Origin: Amycolatopsis sp. cg9
GTDB taxonomy: Bacteria > Actinomycetota > Actinomycetes > Mycobacteriales > Pseudonocardiaceae
DNA: 64,000 bases
Assembly (NCBI RefSeq): GCF_041346945.1
Contig: NZ_CP166850.1
Span: 3,410,001-3,474,000, forward strand
Direction of reading: 5' to 3'
The notes beneath the pieces are model-generated. The model made no database searches, was not told where the DNA came from, and saw only the letters and a program-made list of their open reading frames with translations. The translations under genes were made by a program, and so were the position numbers. How positions within the stretch are numbered: the stretch's first letter is position 1; each line of letters starts with the position of its first letter. Below are positions 42,917-51,738 of this stretch, piece after piece.

Positions 42917-44110
42917 CTACCAGGTCACCGGCAGCCGGTACAGGCCGTAGATGTTCGCGTCGTCCTTGAACGGCAGGTCGTCCACCGGAGCGCCCAGTGC
43001 CAGCGAAGGCACGCGGCGGAACAGCGTGTCGAACACGATCTGCAGCTCCATGCGGGCCAGGTTCTGGCCGAGGCACTGGTGCGGGCCGAAGCCGAACGCG
43101 ACGTGGTGGCGGGCGCCGCGTTCGATGTCCAGCTCGTCGGCGTTTTCGAACGCCCGCGGGTCGCGGTTGGCGGCGTAACCCAGCGCCAGCACGCCTTCGC
43201 CGGCCCGGATCAGCCGGCCGCCGACCTCGATGTCCTCGACGCACAGGCGCGCCGTGGCCGCGTCCACGATCGTCCAGTAACGCAGCATCTCCTCGACCGC
43301 GTCGAGCGTCTTGCCCGGGTCGGCCTTGATCGCCGCGAGCTGCTCCGGGTTGCGCAGGAACGCCACGGTGGACAGCGAGATCATGTTCGCCGTCGTCTCG
43401 TGCCCGGCCACCAGCAGCAGGAACCCGGTCGCGGCCAGCTGCTCCCGCCGGTAGGTGCCGTCTTCGCGGAGCTTGACGATCTGCCGCCCGAGCAGGTCGT
43501 CCGGCGGGTTCGCCTCCTTCGTGGCGATGAGGTCGGCCATGTAACCGCGGATGGTGTCGAACGCCGCCCGCCGGTCTTCCGCCGACGTCGAGCGCTTGAT
43601 CAGCTTCGCCGTGTGGGTCTGGAAGAAGTCGTGGTCGGTGTACGGGACGCCGAGCATCTCGCAGATCACCAGCGACGGCACCGGCAGCGACAGCGCCTCG
43701 ACCAGGTCACCGGGATTCGGGCCGGCCAGCAGTGCGTCGATCCGCTCGTCGACGATCTCCTGGATCCGTGGCCGCAGCGCCTCCATCCGGCGGACGGTGA
43801 ACTCGCCGAGCACGGCCTTGCGGGCCGGCCCGTGCTCGGGCGCGTCCATGGTGATCATGGTGCGCTCGTCGCCCTGCCGCCGGAACCCGCCCTTGACCAG
43901 CTGCGGGAAGTCCGGGTGCTGGCGGTCGGCGCTGAAGCGCCGGTCGTTCAGCACCGTGCGGACGTCCTCGAGGCGGGTGACCGCCCAGGCCTGGCCGCCG
44001 TCGGGCAGCCGCACCCGCGAGACCGGCTGCTCCTCGCGGATCTCCTCGTACGCCGGCGGCGGCGCGAACGGGCACGTGCGGGTCATCGGGAACTCGTGGA
44101 CCGCGGTCAT
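42917..44110 (-). CDS. Cytochrome P450 (first of a tandem pair, nearer the ferredoxin)
   Basis: A 397-residue bacterial class I P450. The I-helix oxygen motif AGHETTANM (about residue 238), the K-helix EMLR and the haem loop FGFGPHQCLGQ are intact. The N terminus TCPFAPPPAYEEIREEQPVSR is typical of CYP105-like actinomycete enzymes. It is closely similar to the P450 encoded just upstream (shared TANMISL, RGARHHVAFGFGPHQC, FDTLFRR), so the pair looks like a tandem duplication. It is 11 bp downstream of its twin. The substrate is unknown. Confidence 0.95.
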   Translation of the reverse strand: MTAVHEFPMTRTCPFAPPPAYEEIREEQPVSRVRLPDGGQAWAVTRLEDVRTVLNDRRFSADRQHPDFPQLVKGGFRRQGDERTMITMDAPEHGPARKAVLGEFTVRRMEALRPRIQEIVDERIDALLAGPNPGDLVEALSLPVPSLVICEMLGVPYTDHDFFQTHTAKLIKRSTSAEDRRAAFDTIRGYMADLIATKEANPPDDLLGRQIVKLREDGTYRREQLAATGFLLLVAGHETTANMISLSTVAFLRNPEQLAAIKADPGKTLDAVEEMLRYWTIVDAATARLCVEDIEVGGRLIRAGEGVLALGYAANRDPRAFENADELDIERGARHHVAFGFGPHQCLGQNLARMELQIVFDTLFRRVPSLALGAPVDDLPFKDDANIYGLYRLPVTW

Positions 44111-44121
44111 GGCGTCCCCCT

Positions 44122-45345
44122 TCACCAGGTCACGGGCAGGCAGTAGAGACCGAAGATGGACGAGTCGTGCTTGAACGGCAGCCGGTCGACGGGCGCGGCC
44201 AGCTTGAGCTCCGGGATCCGGCGGAAGAGCGTGTCGAAGACGATCTGCAGCTCCATCCGGGCCAGGTTCTGGCCGAGGCACTGGTGCGGCCCGAAGCCGA
44301 AGGCGACGTGGTGGCGCGCGCCGCGCTCGAGGTCGAGCTCGTCCGGGTTGTCGAAGGCCTCCGGGTCGCGGTTGCCGGAGTAGCTCAGCCCGAGCACGCC
44401 CTCGCCCTCGCGGATCAGCTGCCCGCCGATCTCGAGGTCCTCGGTGGCGACGCGCGAGGTCGCGAACTCCGCGATGGTGAAGTACCGCAGCAGCTCCTCG
44501 ACGGCGTCGAGCGTCTTGCCGGGGTCGTTCTTGATGATGGCGAGCTGGTCCGGGTTCTCCAGCAGCGCGACCGTGCCCAGCGAGATCATGTTCGCCGTGG
44601 TCTCGTGGCCGGCGATGAGCAGCAGGAAGGCCAGCGAAACCAGCGAGTCGTGGTCGGCGTCGCCGTGCTCTTCGCGCTGCTTGAGGATCTGGCGGCCGAG
44701 CAGGTCGTCGGTCGGGTCGGCTTCCTTCTTCGCGACCAGCTGGTCGAGGTAGCCCTGCAGCTCGTCGACGGCCTTGACCCGGACTTCCTGGTCGACGTCC
44801 CGGTTGAGCAGCGTCGAGCTGCGGACCTGGAAGAACTCGTGGTCGTCGTAGGGCACGCCGAGCAGCTCGCAGATGACCAGCGACGGCACCGGCAGCGACA
44901 GCGCCGTGACCAGGTCGGCGGGCTTCGGCCCGGCCAGGATCGCGTCGATGTGCTCGTCGACGATCTGCTGGATGCGCGGCTCGAGGGCCTTCATCCGGCG
45001 GACGGTGAATTCGCCGACGACCTCGCGGCGGGCCGCGCCGTGCTCCGGCGGGTCCATGTTGATCAGCGACGCGGTGAAGTTGTTCCGCCGGACCGGCCGG
45101 CCCTGCTTGGTCAGGAACGGGAAGCCGGGGTTGAACCGGTCGGAGCTGAACCGCGGGTCGGTGAGCATCTGCCGGACGTCCTCGAGCCGGGTGATCGCCC
45201 ACGCTTCCTGGCCGGACTGCAGCTCGACGCGGTGCACCGGGCCCGCCTCGCGGAGCTTCCCGTAGGCCGGCGGTGGGGCGAACGGACAGCTGCGCTCCAT
45301 CGGGAACACGTCGCCCTGGGTGGTGGGTTCGGCGACTTCGGTCAT
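44122..45345 (-). CDS. Cytochrome P450 (second of the tandem pair)
   Basis: A 407-residue P450 with AGHETTANM, ELLRYF (ExxR) and FGFGPHQCLGQ all intact. The ATG at 45345 is chosen because the protein then starts MTEVAEPTTQGDVFPMERSC, like its homologues; the frame is open further upstream. It is first of the three-gene unit P450-P450-ferredoxin and is divergent from a TetR-family regulator, which probably controls the unit. The strong resemblance of the two P450s suggests related substrates or successive oxidations. Confidence 0.95.
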   Translation of the reverse strand: MTEVAEPTTQGDVFPMERSCPFAPPPAYGKLREAGPVHRVELQSGQEAWAITRLEDVRQMLTDPRFSSDRFNPGFPFLTKQGRPVRRNNFTASLINMDPPEHGAARREVVGEFTVRRMKALEPRIQQIVDEHIDAILAGPKPADLVTALSLPVPSLVICELLGVPYDDHEFFQVRSSTLLNRDVDQEVRVKAVDELQGYLDQLVAKKEADPTDDLLGRQILKQREEHGDADHDSLVSLAFLLLIAGHETTANMISLGTVALLENPDQLAIIKNDPGKTLDAVEELLRYFTIAEFATSRVATEDLEIGGQLIREGEGVLGLSYSGNRDPEAFDNPDELDLERGARHHVAFGFGPHQCLGQNLARMELQIVFDTLFRRIPELKLAAPVDRLPFKHDSSIFGLYCLPVTW

Positions 45346-45524
45346 TTCGGGCCCCCTAAATCGGACGTACAGTATGCGGAGGATTACATTCCGGTTCCTC
45401 AACCCAAGGTACCGAAGCGGAAGGAAGTCGTCCACTAGCTAACGGGTGACTCGATGCGGATCCATTGTGTGGCCGTCTGACCATGCGAGAATCAGCCCGC
45501 GCGATTCAGCGAGGAGCGAACGGC

Positions 45525-46163
45525 ATGACGGCAGACCCCGAGACCACCCTGCGAGCGGACGCGCGGCGCAACCGCGACCAGATCCTCGCGGCGGCGAAGA
45601 CCATCTTCGCCACGTCCGGTGCCGAGGTGCCGATGGAGGAGATCGCCCGGGCGGCCGGCGTCGGCGTCGGCACGCTCTACCGCCGCTTCCCGGACCGCGA
45701 CGCGCTGATCCGCGCCGTCGCGATGGACAACTTCGAGCGCGTGCTGATCGACGCCAAGGTGATCGCGGCCGAGGAGACGTCGTCGTGGCGCGCGCTGGAG
45801 CGCCTGCTGCGGCAGTCGGTGGAGCTGCAGCTGAGCGTCCAGCTGGCGATGGTGTCGCCGCGGGCGCTGGTGATCCTGAAGAGCGACCCGGAGGTCCGCC
45901 GCCTGCGCGACGAGATCCTGGCGGTCCTGGACGACTTCGTCGACGGCGCGCAGGCCGAGGGCAAGCTCCGCCAGGACGTCGCCGCCGGCGACATCGCGAT
46001 CCTGTTCGCGACGCTGCTGCGCCAGATGCGCGCGAAGTCCCCGGACGTCGCGGAAATGGCGGCGCGCCGCTGCGTCGGCATCATGATCGACGGCCTCAGC
46101 GCCGACCCGGGAACCGAACTCCCGGGGCGGCCGATCACATCCCGTGACCTGGACCCCAGCTGA
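45525..46163 (+). CDS. TetR-family transcriptional regulator
   Basis: A 212-residue regulator. The N-terminal helix-turn-helix (RNRDQILAAAKTIFATSG and MEEIARAAGVGVGTLYRRFP, about 15-55) is well conserved. The ligand domain lacks recognisable specificity. The ATG at 45525 follows a GAGGAGCG ribosome site. It is divergent from the P450 pair across 179 bp, the likely target. I could not pick out a convincing palindromic operator in that gap. Confidence 0.88.
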   Translation: MTADPETTLRADARRNRDQILAAAKTIFATSGAEVPMEEIARAAGVGVGTLYRRFPDRDALIRAVAMDNFERVLIDAKVIAAEETSSWRALERLLRQSVELQLSVQLAMVSPRALVILKSDPEVRRLRDEILAVLDDFVDGAQAEGKLRQDVAAGDIAILFATLLRQMRAKSPDVAEMAARRCVGIMIDGLSADPGTELPGRPITSRDLDPS

Positions 46164-46227
46164 TTCCTGCGATTTCCGTGTTAATGTTCCGCCTCGTTCT
46201 GCCTGATTCTGGCCGTGGGGCGGGAAA

Positions 46228-47088
46228 ATGCGACGAAGATCCGCGTTGTTGGTCATTCCCCTGCTGTTGCTCGTGAGCTGCGGTCAGGAGGGCGGCACGC
46301 CGGTCGCCGGGTCGGCTCCACCGGCGCCGACGACGTCCAGCGCGTCGCTCGCCCCGGCGACCTCGGTGCCGCCGAGCACGTCCCGATCCGTGCCGTCACC
46401 TGCGCCGACGCCGACCGCGCCGTCGGTGACACCGGCCCGGAACTGCGGCAGCCCGGAGTTCACCACGAGCGACCCGGACGGCGGCTGGTCCGACGGCGGG
46501 TACTACGTGCACAACAACATGTGGAACGCGGGTGAAGCGGGTCCGGAAACGCTGCGCGCGTGCGCGTACGACAACTGGTTCGTCGATTCCGTCCAACCCG
46601 ATTCCACGTCGGTGAAAACCTATCCGAACGTGCACAAGGACATCAATGACCAGAACGGGAAACCGGTCAACGACTTTTCGGTGATCAGGTCGACCTTCGC
46701 GGGCCGCGGCCCGGGCGTCGGCATCTACGACGTGGCGTACGACCTGTGGCTGAACGGCGTGGGCAACGGCAACGGCGTCAGCGAGCTGATGGTCTGGACG
46801 GAGAACCGCAAACAGGTCCCGGCGGGCGACAAGCTGACGACGTACACCGCGGGCGGCTTCACCTACGACGTCTGGGCGGAGGACGAGGGCTACGTGGCGT
46901 TCGTTTCGCGGACGACGCAGTACTCGGGAACGGTGGACCTGAAGGCGATGATCGCGTGGGCGATCGGGAAGGGCCTGATCCCGCCGAACCCGACGGTGAA
47001 CCAGATCGGGTACGGCATCGAGTTCTGCTCGACGGGCGGGGGCAAGGCGCGGTTCACGTTGACGGACTTCTCGGTGACGATGAGCTAG
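46228..47088 (+). CDS. GH12-like endoglucanase, lipoprotein form
   Basis: The 286-residue protein has a lipobox LLVSC (Cys18), so it is probably tethered to the outer membrane face, followed by a Pro/Ser/Thr-rich linker (about 25-70). The GH12 domain shows YYVHNNMWN (91-100), the nucleophile Glu186 in SELMVWTE and the acid/base Glu265 in GYGIEFCSTG. Family enzymes cut beta-1,4-glucan or xyloglucan. Secreted GH12 enzymes are common in actinomycetes; the lipoprotein anchor is less so. It is convergent with the next gene, and the stop codons share CTAG. Confidence 0.85.
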   Translation: MRRRSALLVIPLLLLVSCGQEGGTPVAGSAPPAPTTSSASLAPATSVPPSTSRSVPSPAPTPTAPSVTPARNCGSPEFTTSDPDGGWSDGGYYVHNNMWNAGEAGPETLRACAYDNWFVDSVQPDSTSVKTYPNVHKDINDQNGKPVNDFSVIRSTFAGRGPGVGIYDVAYDLWLNGVGNGNGVSELMVWTENRKQVPAGDKLTTYTAGGFTYDVWAEDEGYVAFVSRTTQYSGTVDLKAMIAWAIGKGLIPPNPTVNQIGYGIEFCSTGGGKARFTLTDFSVTMS

Positions 47089-47651
47089 CGGGCGTAGCGC
47101 TCGATGGTCCGCTGGGAGGGGCGGAAGAGGGGCCAGGCGACCAGGACGTTGACCACGCACAGCGCGACCGCGACGGCCGGGAGCGTCAGGTAGGCCGCGA
47201 CTCCCGGGGTCACGAGGTGGAGGGTGCGGGTCACGTTCTCGGCAGACCAAGTGAAGCGGCCGAGGAAGGTCACGTAGAAGAAGAGCGACGTGAAGAGGCC
47301 GGCGCCGACCGGTACGCCGAGCGGGTAAAGCGCCATGCCCGACTTTCGCCGGTCCAGGACGTCGCCCTGCGGGATCGTTGTCACCCACTGCCGGGCCAAG
47401 GTCATCGTCGCGCCGGAGACCAGCAGGAACAGGCCGAGGAAGACACCCGTGGCGGCCGTCATCGCGAACATCGGGCCGGAGCCGCCCGGCAGCAGGACGC
47501 CGCCGATCGGGAGTCCGAGCCCGATCAGCACGCCCGCGGCAACCGTGACCGCGCCCAGCGTCAGGCACGGGCCGCGGAGACGCGCGGCCATCCGCGGTGG
47601 GATCAGGATGGGTCCGTTCACAAGCTCCCCCGAAATACTCTGCGTATCCAT
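47085..47651 (-). CDS. Integral membrane protein of unknown function
   Basis: A 188-residue protein with four hydrophobic segments (about 31-52, 63-82, 108-128 and 150-175) and a short basic C terminus (RTIERYAR). I recognise no family. It starts at ATG 47651 (MDTQSISGELVNG). The stop overlaps the convergent GH12 gene at CTAG. Confidence 0.6.
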   Translation of the reverse strand: MDTQSISGELVNGPILIPPRMAARLRGPCLTLGAVTVAAGVLIGLGLPIGGVLLPGGSGPMFAMTAATGVFLGLFLLVSGATMTLARQWVTTIPQGDVLDRRKSGMALYPLGVPVGAGLFTSLFFYVTFLGRFTWSAENVTRTLHLVTPGVAAYLTLPAVAVALCVVNVLVAWPLFRPSQRTIERYAR

Positions 47652-47677
47652 TCGGGAGCATAGTGTCGTCGGATGTC

Positions 47678-47714
47678 ACGGAGGCCACCACCCGGACCGG
47701 GTGGTGGCCTCCGT
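47678..47714. terminator. Strong hairpin between membrane-protein and aldehyde dehydrogenase genes
   Basis: An 18-bp perfect stem (47678-47695 with 47697-47714) is centred on ACCACCCGGACCGGGTGGT. It lies 9 bp past the minus-strand stop at 47723 and terminates the deoC operon. Confidence 0.8.
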
Positions 47715-47722
47715 TCGTGAAC

Positions 47723-48589
47723 TCAGACGCCCAGCGGGTGCCAGACCGTCTTCGCCTCCAGGTACCGCCGCAGCCGGGTCAGGTCCGGGGCTGTCGTCCA
47801 GTCCGGCTCCGCCTCCGGGACCCTCAGGACCCGCTTCACCGTGTTCGCCGCTTCGCGGGCCAGGTCCGGGCGGTCGGCCGGGGTGGCTCCCGTCGGGTCC
47901 AGCGCGTTGACGTCGCCGTGCGAAGCCAGCCACGAGCCCAGCTCCGAGGCGTGGCCCGTCAGGATGTTCGCCACGCCGCCCGGGACGTCCGACGTCGCCA
48001 GGACCTCGGACAGCGTGATCGCCGGGAGGGGGCGCTCCGCGCTCGAGACCACCACCGCCGTCGAGCCGGTGGCCAGGACCGGGGCCAGGACCTCGACCAG
48101 GCCCAGCAGGGACGAGCCCTGCGGCGCCAGCACCCCGACCACGCCGGTCGGCTCCGGGACGGTGAACGAGAAGTACGGGCCCGCCACCGGGTTCGCCGCG
48201 CCGAGGACCGTGGCGATCTTGTCCGTCCAGCCCGCGTACCAGACCCAGCGGTCGATCGCCGCGTCCACAATGGACTCGGCCTTCTTCGGTGCCAGTCCCT
48301 CCGAAGCGGACACTTCCGCGACGAACTGGTCGCGGCGGCCCTCCAGCACCTCGGCCACCCGGTAGAGCACTTGGCCGCGGTTGTAGGCCGTGGCGGAAGA
48401 CCAGCCGGGGAACGCCTTCCGGGCCGCCACCACCGCGTCGCGGACGTCCTTGCGGGACGCGTGCGCCGCGTTGGCCAGGAACTTGCCCTTCGCGTCCGTC
48501 ACCGGGTACACCCGGCCGGACTCCGAACGCGGGAATTTGCCGCCGATGTACAGCTTGTACGTCTTGGCGACGGAGATCCGATCAGACAT
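47723..48589 (-). CDS. Half-length aldehyde dehydrogenase-like protein
   Basis: This 288-residue protein covers only the N-terminal, NAD-binding part of the aldehyde dehydrogenase fold (LYIGGKFPRSESGRVYPV at the start, then AFPGWSSATAYNRGQVLYRVAEVLEGR, cited in part). The region with the catalytic Cys and most of the Cys-domain is absent, and the remainder is a short divergent tail. It is probably not an active dehydrogenase alone, and may be a partner of the full enzyme encoded just upstream, which it overlaps by 8 bp. It does not look like recent decay: the frame is intact. Confidence 0.75.
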   Translation of the reverse strand: MSDRISVAKTYKLYIGGKFPRSESGRVYPVTDAKGKFLANAAHASRKDVRDAVVAARKAFPGWSSATAYNRGQVLYRVAEVLEGRRDQFVAEVSASEGLAPKKAESIVDAAIDRWVWYAGWTDKIATVLGAANPVAGPYFSFTVPEPTGVVGVLAPQGSSLLGLVEVLAPVLATGSTAVVVSSAERPLPAITLSEVLATSDVPGGVANILTGHASELGSWLASHGDVNALDPTGATPADRPDLAREAANTVKRVLRVPEAEPDWTTAPDLTRLRRYLEAKTVWHPLGV

Positions 48590-50015
48590 CGAGGTAAGCC
48601 TCCAGCCCGGTGCGGCCGCCTTCGCGCCCGAAGCCGGATTCCTGGTAGCCGCCGAACGGGGCGGCGGGGTCGAAGCGGTTGAAGGTGTTGGCCCAGACCA
48701 CGCCGGCGCGCAGCTGGTTCGCCATCCACAGGATCCGGGAGCCCTTTTCGGTCCAGATGCCCGCCGAAAGCCCGTACGGCGTGTTGTTCGCCTTCGCCAC
48801 GGCCTCGTCCGGCGTGCGGAACGTCAGCACCGACAGCACCGGGCCGAAGATCTCCTCGCGGGCGATCCGCATCGACTGGTGCACGTTCGCGAACACCGTC
48901 GGGGCGAAGAAGAACCCGCGGTCCGGCACCGGGCACGGGCTGGTCCAGCGCTCCGCGCCTTCGGCGTCGCCGGACTCGACGAGCCCGCGGATCTTCGCCA
49001 GCTGCTCGGCGGAGTTGATCGCGCCGATGTCGGTGTTCTTGTCCAGCGGGTCGCCGATGCGCAGGGTCGAGACCCGGTAGCGCAGCTTCTCCAGCACCTC
49101 TTCGGCGACGGACTCCTGCACCAGCAGCCGCGAGCCCGCGCAGCAGACGTGGCCCTGGTTGAAGAAGATGCCGTTGACGATGCCCTCGATCGCCTGGTCC
49201 AGCGGGGCGTCCTCGAACACGATGTTCGCGGCCTTGCCGCCCAGCTCCAGCGTCAGCTTCTTCGGCGTGCCCGCGACCTGGCGCTGGATCGCCTTGCCGA
49301 CCTCGGTCGAGCCGGTGAAGGCGATCTTGTCGATGTCGCCGTGCTCCACGATGGACGCGCCGATGTCGCCCGCGCCCGGGAGGATGTTGACGACGCCCGG
49401 CGGCAGCTCGGCCTGCTGGCAGATCTCCGCGAAGACCAGCGCGGTCAACGGCGTCGTCTCCGCGGGCTTGAGGACGACGGTGTTGCCCGTGGCCAGCGCC
49501 GGCGCGATCTTCCAGGCCAGCATCAGCAGCGGGAAGTTCCACGGGATGATCTGGCCCGCGACACCCAGCGGCTTCGGCGACGGCCCGTACCCCGCGTACT
49601 CGAGCTTGTCCGCCCAGCCGGCGTGGTAGAAGAAGTGCGCCGCCGCGGTCGGGACGTCGGAGTCGCGCGACTCCTTGATCGGCTTGCCGTTGTCGAGGCT
49701 CTCCAGCACCGCCAGCTCGCGCGAGCGCTCCTGGATCAGCCGGGCGATGCGGAAGAGGTACTTCGCGCGCTCGGTGCCCGGCATCTTCGACCAGACGCCG
49801 GTGTACGCCTTGCGCGCGGCCTTGACCGCGGTGTCCACATCGGACTTCGACGCGGTGCCGACCTCGGCCAGCACCTCTTCGGTGGCCGGGTTGACCGTCT
49901 TGAGCGGCTCACCCGAGCCGTCGACGAACTCGCCGTTGATAAACGGCTTGTAGTGGTCCTTGAGGTTCGCGATGGCGCGCGACTCCGGCGCCGGTGCGTA
50001 CTCGAAAACGGGCAT
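48582..50015 (-). CDS. Aldehyde dehydrogenase
   Basis: A 477-residue NAD(P)-dependent aldehyde dehydrogenase. PWNFPLLMLAWKIAPALATG (about 148-167) and the nucleotide-site GSTEVGK are present, the catalytic Glu lies in LELGGKAANIV, and the catalytic Cys in FNQGHVCCAGSR. The ATG at 50015 follows the deoC stop by overlap (TGATG). As DeoC releases acetaldehyde from deoxyribose-5-phosphate, oxidation of acetaldehyde to acetate is a reasonable inferred role. Confidence 0.93.
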   Translation of the reverse strand: MPVFEYAPAPESRAIANLKDHYKPFINGEFVDGSGEPLKTVNPATEEVLAEVGTASKSDVDTAVKAARKAYTGVWSKMPGTERAKYLFRIARLIQERSRELAVLESLDNGKPIKESRDSDVPTAAAHFFYHAGWADKLEYAGYGPSPKPLGVAGQIIPWNFPLLMLAWKIAPALATGNTVVLKPAETTPLTALVFAEICQQAELPPGVVNILPGAGDIGASIVEHGDIDKIAFTGSTEVGKAIQRQVAGTPKKLTLELGGKAANIVFEDAPLDQAIEGIVNGIFFNQGHVCCAGSRLLVQESVAEEVLEKLRYRVSTLRIGDPLDKNTDIGAINSAEQLAKIRGLVESGDAEGAERWTSPCPVPDRGFFFAPTVFANVHQSMRIAREEIFGPVLSVLTFRTPDEAVAKANNTPYGLSAGIWTEKGSRILWMANQLRAGVVWANTFNRFDPAAPFGGYQESGFGREGGRTGLEAYLDV

Positions 50016-50989
50016 CAGTCCACCGTCACGTAGTCGGGGCCGCTGTAGTGGCCGTCCACCTGGGTGCGGCGCTGCAGCAGCAGGTCGTTGAGCAGGCTGG
50101 ACGCGCCGAACCGGAACAGGTCCGGCACCAGCCACCGCTCGCCGGCGACCTCGTGCACGGCGACGAGGTACTTGATCGCGTCCTTCGTGGTCCGGATCCC
50201 GCCGGCGGGCTTGACGCCGCGCAGCTCGCCGGTCTGGACGTGCCAGTCGTGGACGGCCTGCAGCATGATGTGCGTGACCGGCAGCGTCGCGGCGGGGGAG
50301 ACCTTGCCGGTGGAGGTCTTGATGAAGTCGCCGCCGGCCAGCAGCGCCAGCCACGACGCGCGCCGGACGTTGTCGTAGGTCGCCAGCTCGCCGGTCTCGA
50401 GGATGACCTTGAGGTGGGCGTCGCCGCACGCGGCCTTGATGGCCTGGATCTCCTCGAAGACGTCCATGTAGCGGCCCTCGAGGAAGGCGCCGCGGTCGAT
50501 CACCATGTCGACTTCGTGCGCGCCGGCGTCGACGGCGATCTTGGTGTCGGCCAGCTTGATCTCCCGGCTGGTGCGCCCGGCGGGGAAGCCGGTCGCGACG
50601 CTCGCGACGTGGACGCCGCTGCCCTCGAGCGCTTCGACGGCGGTGGCGACCATGTCCGGGTACACGCAGACGGCGGCGACGCGCGGGGTGTCCTGGCGCT
50701 CGGGGTCGGGGCGGACGGCCTTCGCGGCCAGCGCCCGGACCTTGCCGCGGGTGTCGGCGCCCTCCAGGGTGGTCAGGTCGACCATGGAGATGGCGGTGTC
50801 GATGGCCCACCGCTTGGCGTCCTTCTTGATGCTGCGCGTGCCGAGGCCCGCCGCGCGCTGCTCGACGCCGACCTGGTCGACACCGGGCAGCCCGAGCAGG
50901 AAGCGGCGCAGGCTCGCGTCGTCGCGAGTCGCGTCCGCCAGCGGTGCCGGGGTGGCCGGCGCCGCTGACGTGCTGGTCGTGGCTGTCAT
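50015..50989 (-). CDS. deoC: Deoxyribose-phosphate aldolase
   Basis: A 324-residue class I aldolase that cleaves deoxyribose-5-phosphate to glyceraldehyde-3-phosphate and acetaldehyde. The Schiff-base lysine lies in FIKTSTGK, the proton-relay lysine in GVKPAGGIR, and VDMVID carries the conserved Asp. The 324-residue length and N-terminal extension mark the long (DeoC2-like) form. It is the first gene of deoC-aldh-aldh', and overlaps the next by one base. It completes the pathway begun by deoA. Confidence 0.95.
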   Translation of the reverse strand: MTATTSTSAAPATPAPLADATRDDASLRRFLLGLPGVDQVGVEQRAAGLGTRSIKKDAKRWAIDTAISMVDLTTLEGADTRGKVRALAAKAVRPDPERQDTPRVAAVCVYPDMVATAVEALEGSGVHVASVATGFPAGRTSREIKLADTKIAVDAGAHEVDMVIDRGAFLEGRYMDVFEEIQAIKAACGDAHLKVILETGELATYDNVRRASWLALLAGGDFIKTSTGKVSPAATLPVTHIMLQAVHDWHVQTGELRGVKPAGGIRTTKDAIKYLVAVHEVAGERWLVPDLFRFGASSLLNDLLLQRRTQVDGHYSGPDYVTVD

Positions 50990-51162
50990 GCGCCTGAGTC
51001 TAGGCGGCGGGTACGACAGTGCGCGGCGTCCGGAGGTGGGTCACCCGGTGTGACGTTCTCGACGGTCTGTGTCACGTCGACCATCTCCGGTCGGGGCAAT
51101 TCGCCACAACTGTGGTTCTATTTCTGTGACGGTATGAAAGGTACGGGTTGGGAGTTGGGGTC

Positions 51163-51735
51163 ATGACCGCTCTGCCTGACTGGATGGATCTTCCGGTCAC
51201 TGGCTTGAGTGCGAACGATTACGATGCGTTGCCGGAAGAAGTCTGCCGTCGCATCGAGATCGTTGATGGAGCCATCCTCGTGAACCCGTCACCACGCCGT
51301 TCGCACCAGAACTTCGCGCGGCGCTTGGCCCATGCCTTCGAGGATGCTTGCGGCCCGCAGTTCGAGGTCTCAACCGGTGTTGACCTGCGGCTACGAGATG
51401 TCCCGCTGCTGAACCGGCGGCCGGACATCGTCGTCTACGACGCGTCGCTGCCCGACGAGGTCGTCCTCAGGCCGGAGTACTGCGTGCTCGTGGTCGAGGT
51501 CATGTCCCCGGGCTCGGTCACCGCTGACCAGATCGACAAGCCCGGCGAGTACGCGGCCGGCGGGATCCAGCACTTCTGGCGGGTCGAGAACACCGACGAT
51601 CCCGAGAAGCTCCGCGTGTTCCGCTACCTCCTCGACCCCACCACCAGGACCTACGCACCCGCGGCCGTGCACGACGGGCCGTTCACCGTGACCGATCCCT
51701 TCACGGTGAACGTCGACCTCGCCAAGCTGCTCTGA
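51163..51735 (+). CDS. Uma2-family (DUF820) restriction-like nuclease
   Basis: A 190-residue PDDEXK-fold protein. RIEIVDGAILVNPSPRRSHQ near the start (about 31-50) and RPDIVVYDASLPDEV with VEVMSPGS (the Asp and Glu-x-Val pair of the active site) are the family signature. Uma2 proteins occur in multiple copies in actinomycetes and cyanobacteria; their function is unknown. The coding region and its upstream 170 bp are less GC-rich than the neighbours, which hints at transfer. No partner gene is adjacent. Confidence 0.85.
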   Translation: MTALPDWMDLPVTGLSANDYDALPEEVCRRIEIVDGAILVNPSPRRSHQNFARRLAHAFEDACGPQFEVSTGVDLRLRDVPLLNRRPDIVVYDASLPDEVVLRPEYCVLVVEVMSPGSVTADQIDKPGEYAAGGIQHFWRVENTDDPEKLRVFRYLLDPTTRTYAPAAVHDGPFTVTDPFTVNVDLAKLL

Positions 51736-51738
51736 AGG

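Noticed and set aside
45346..45524. Operator for the TetR gene divergent from the P450 pair
   Set aside because: Only weak, short inverted repeats such as CGTAC-A-GTATG were found, not better than expected by chance.
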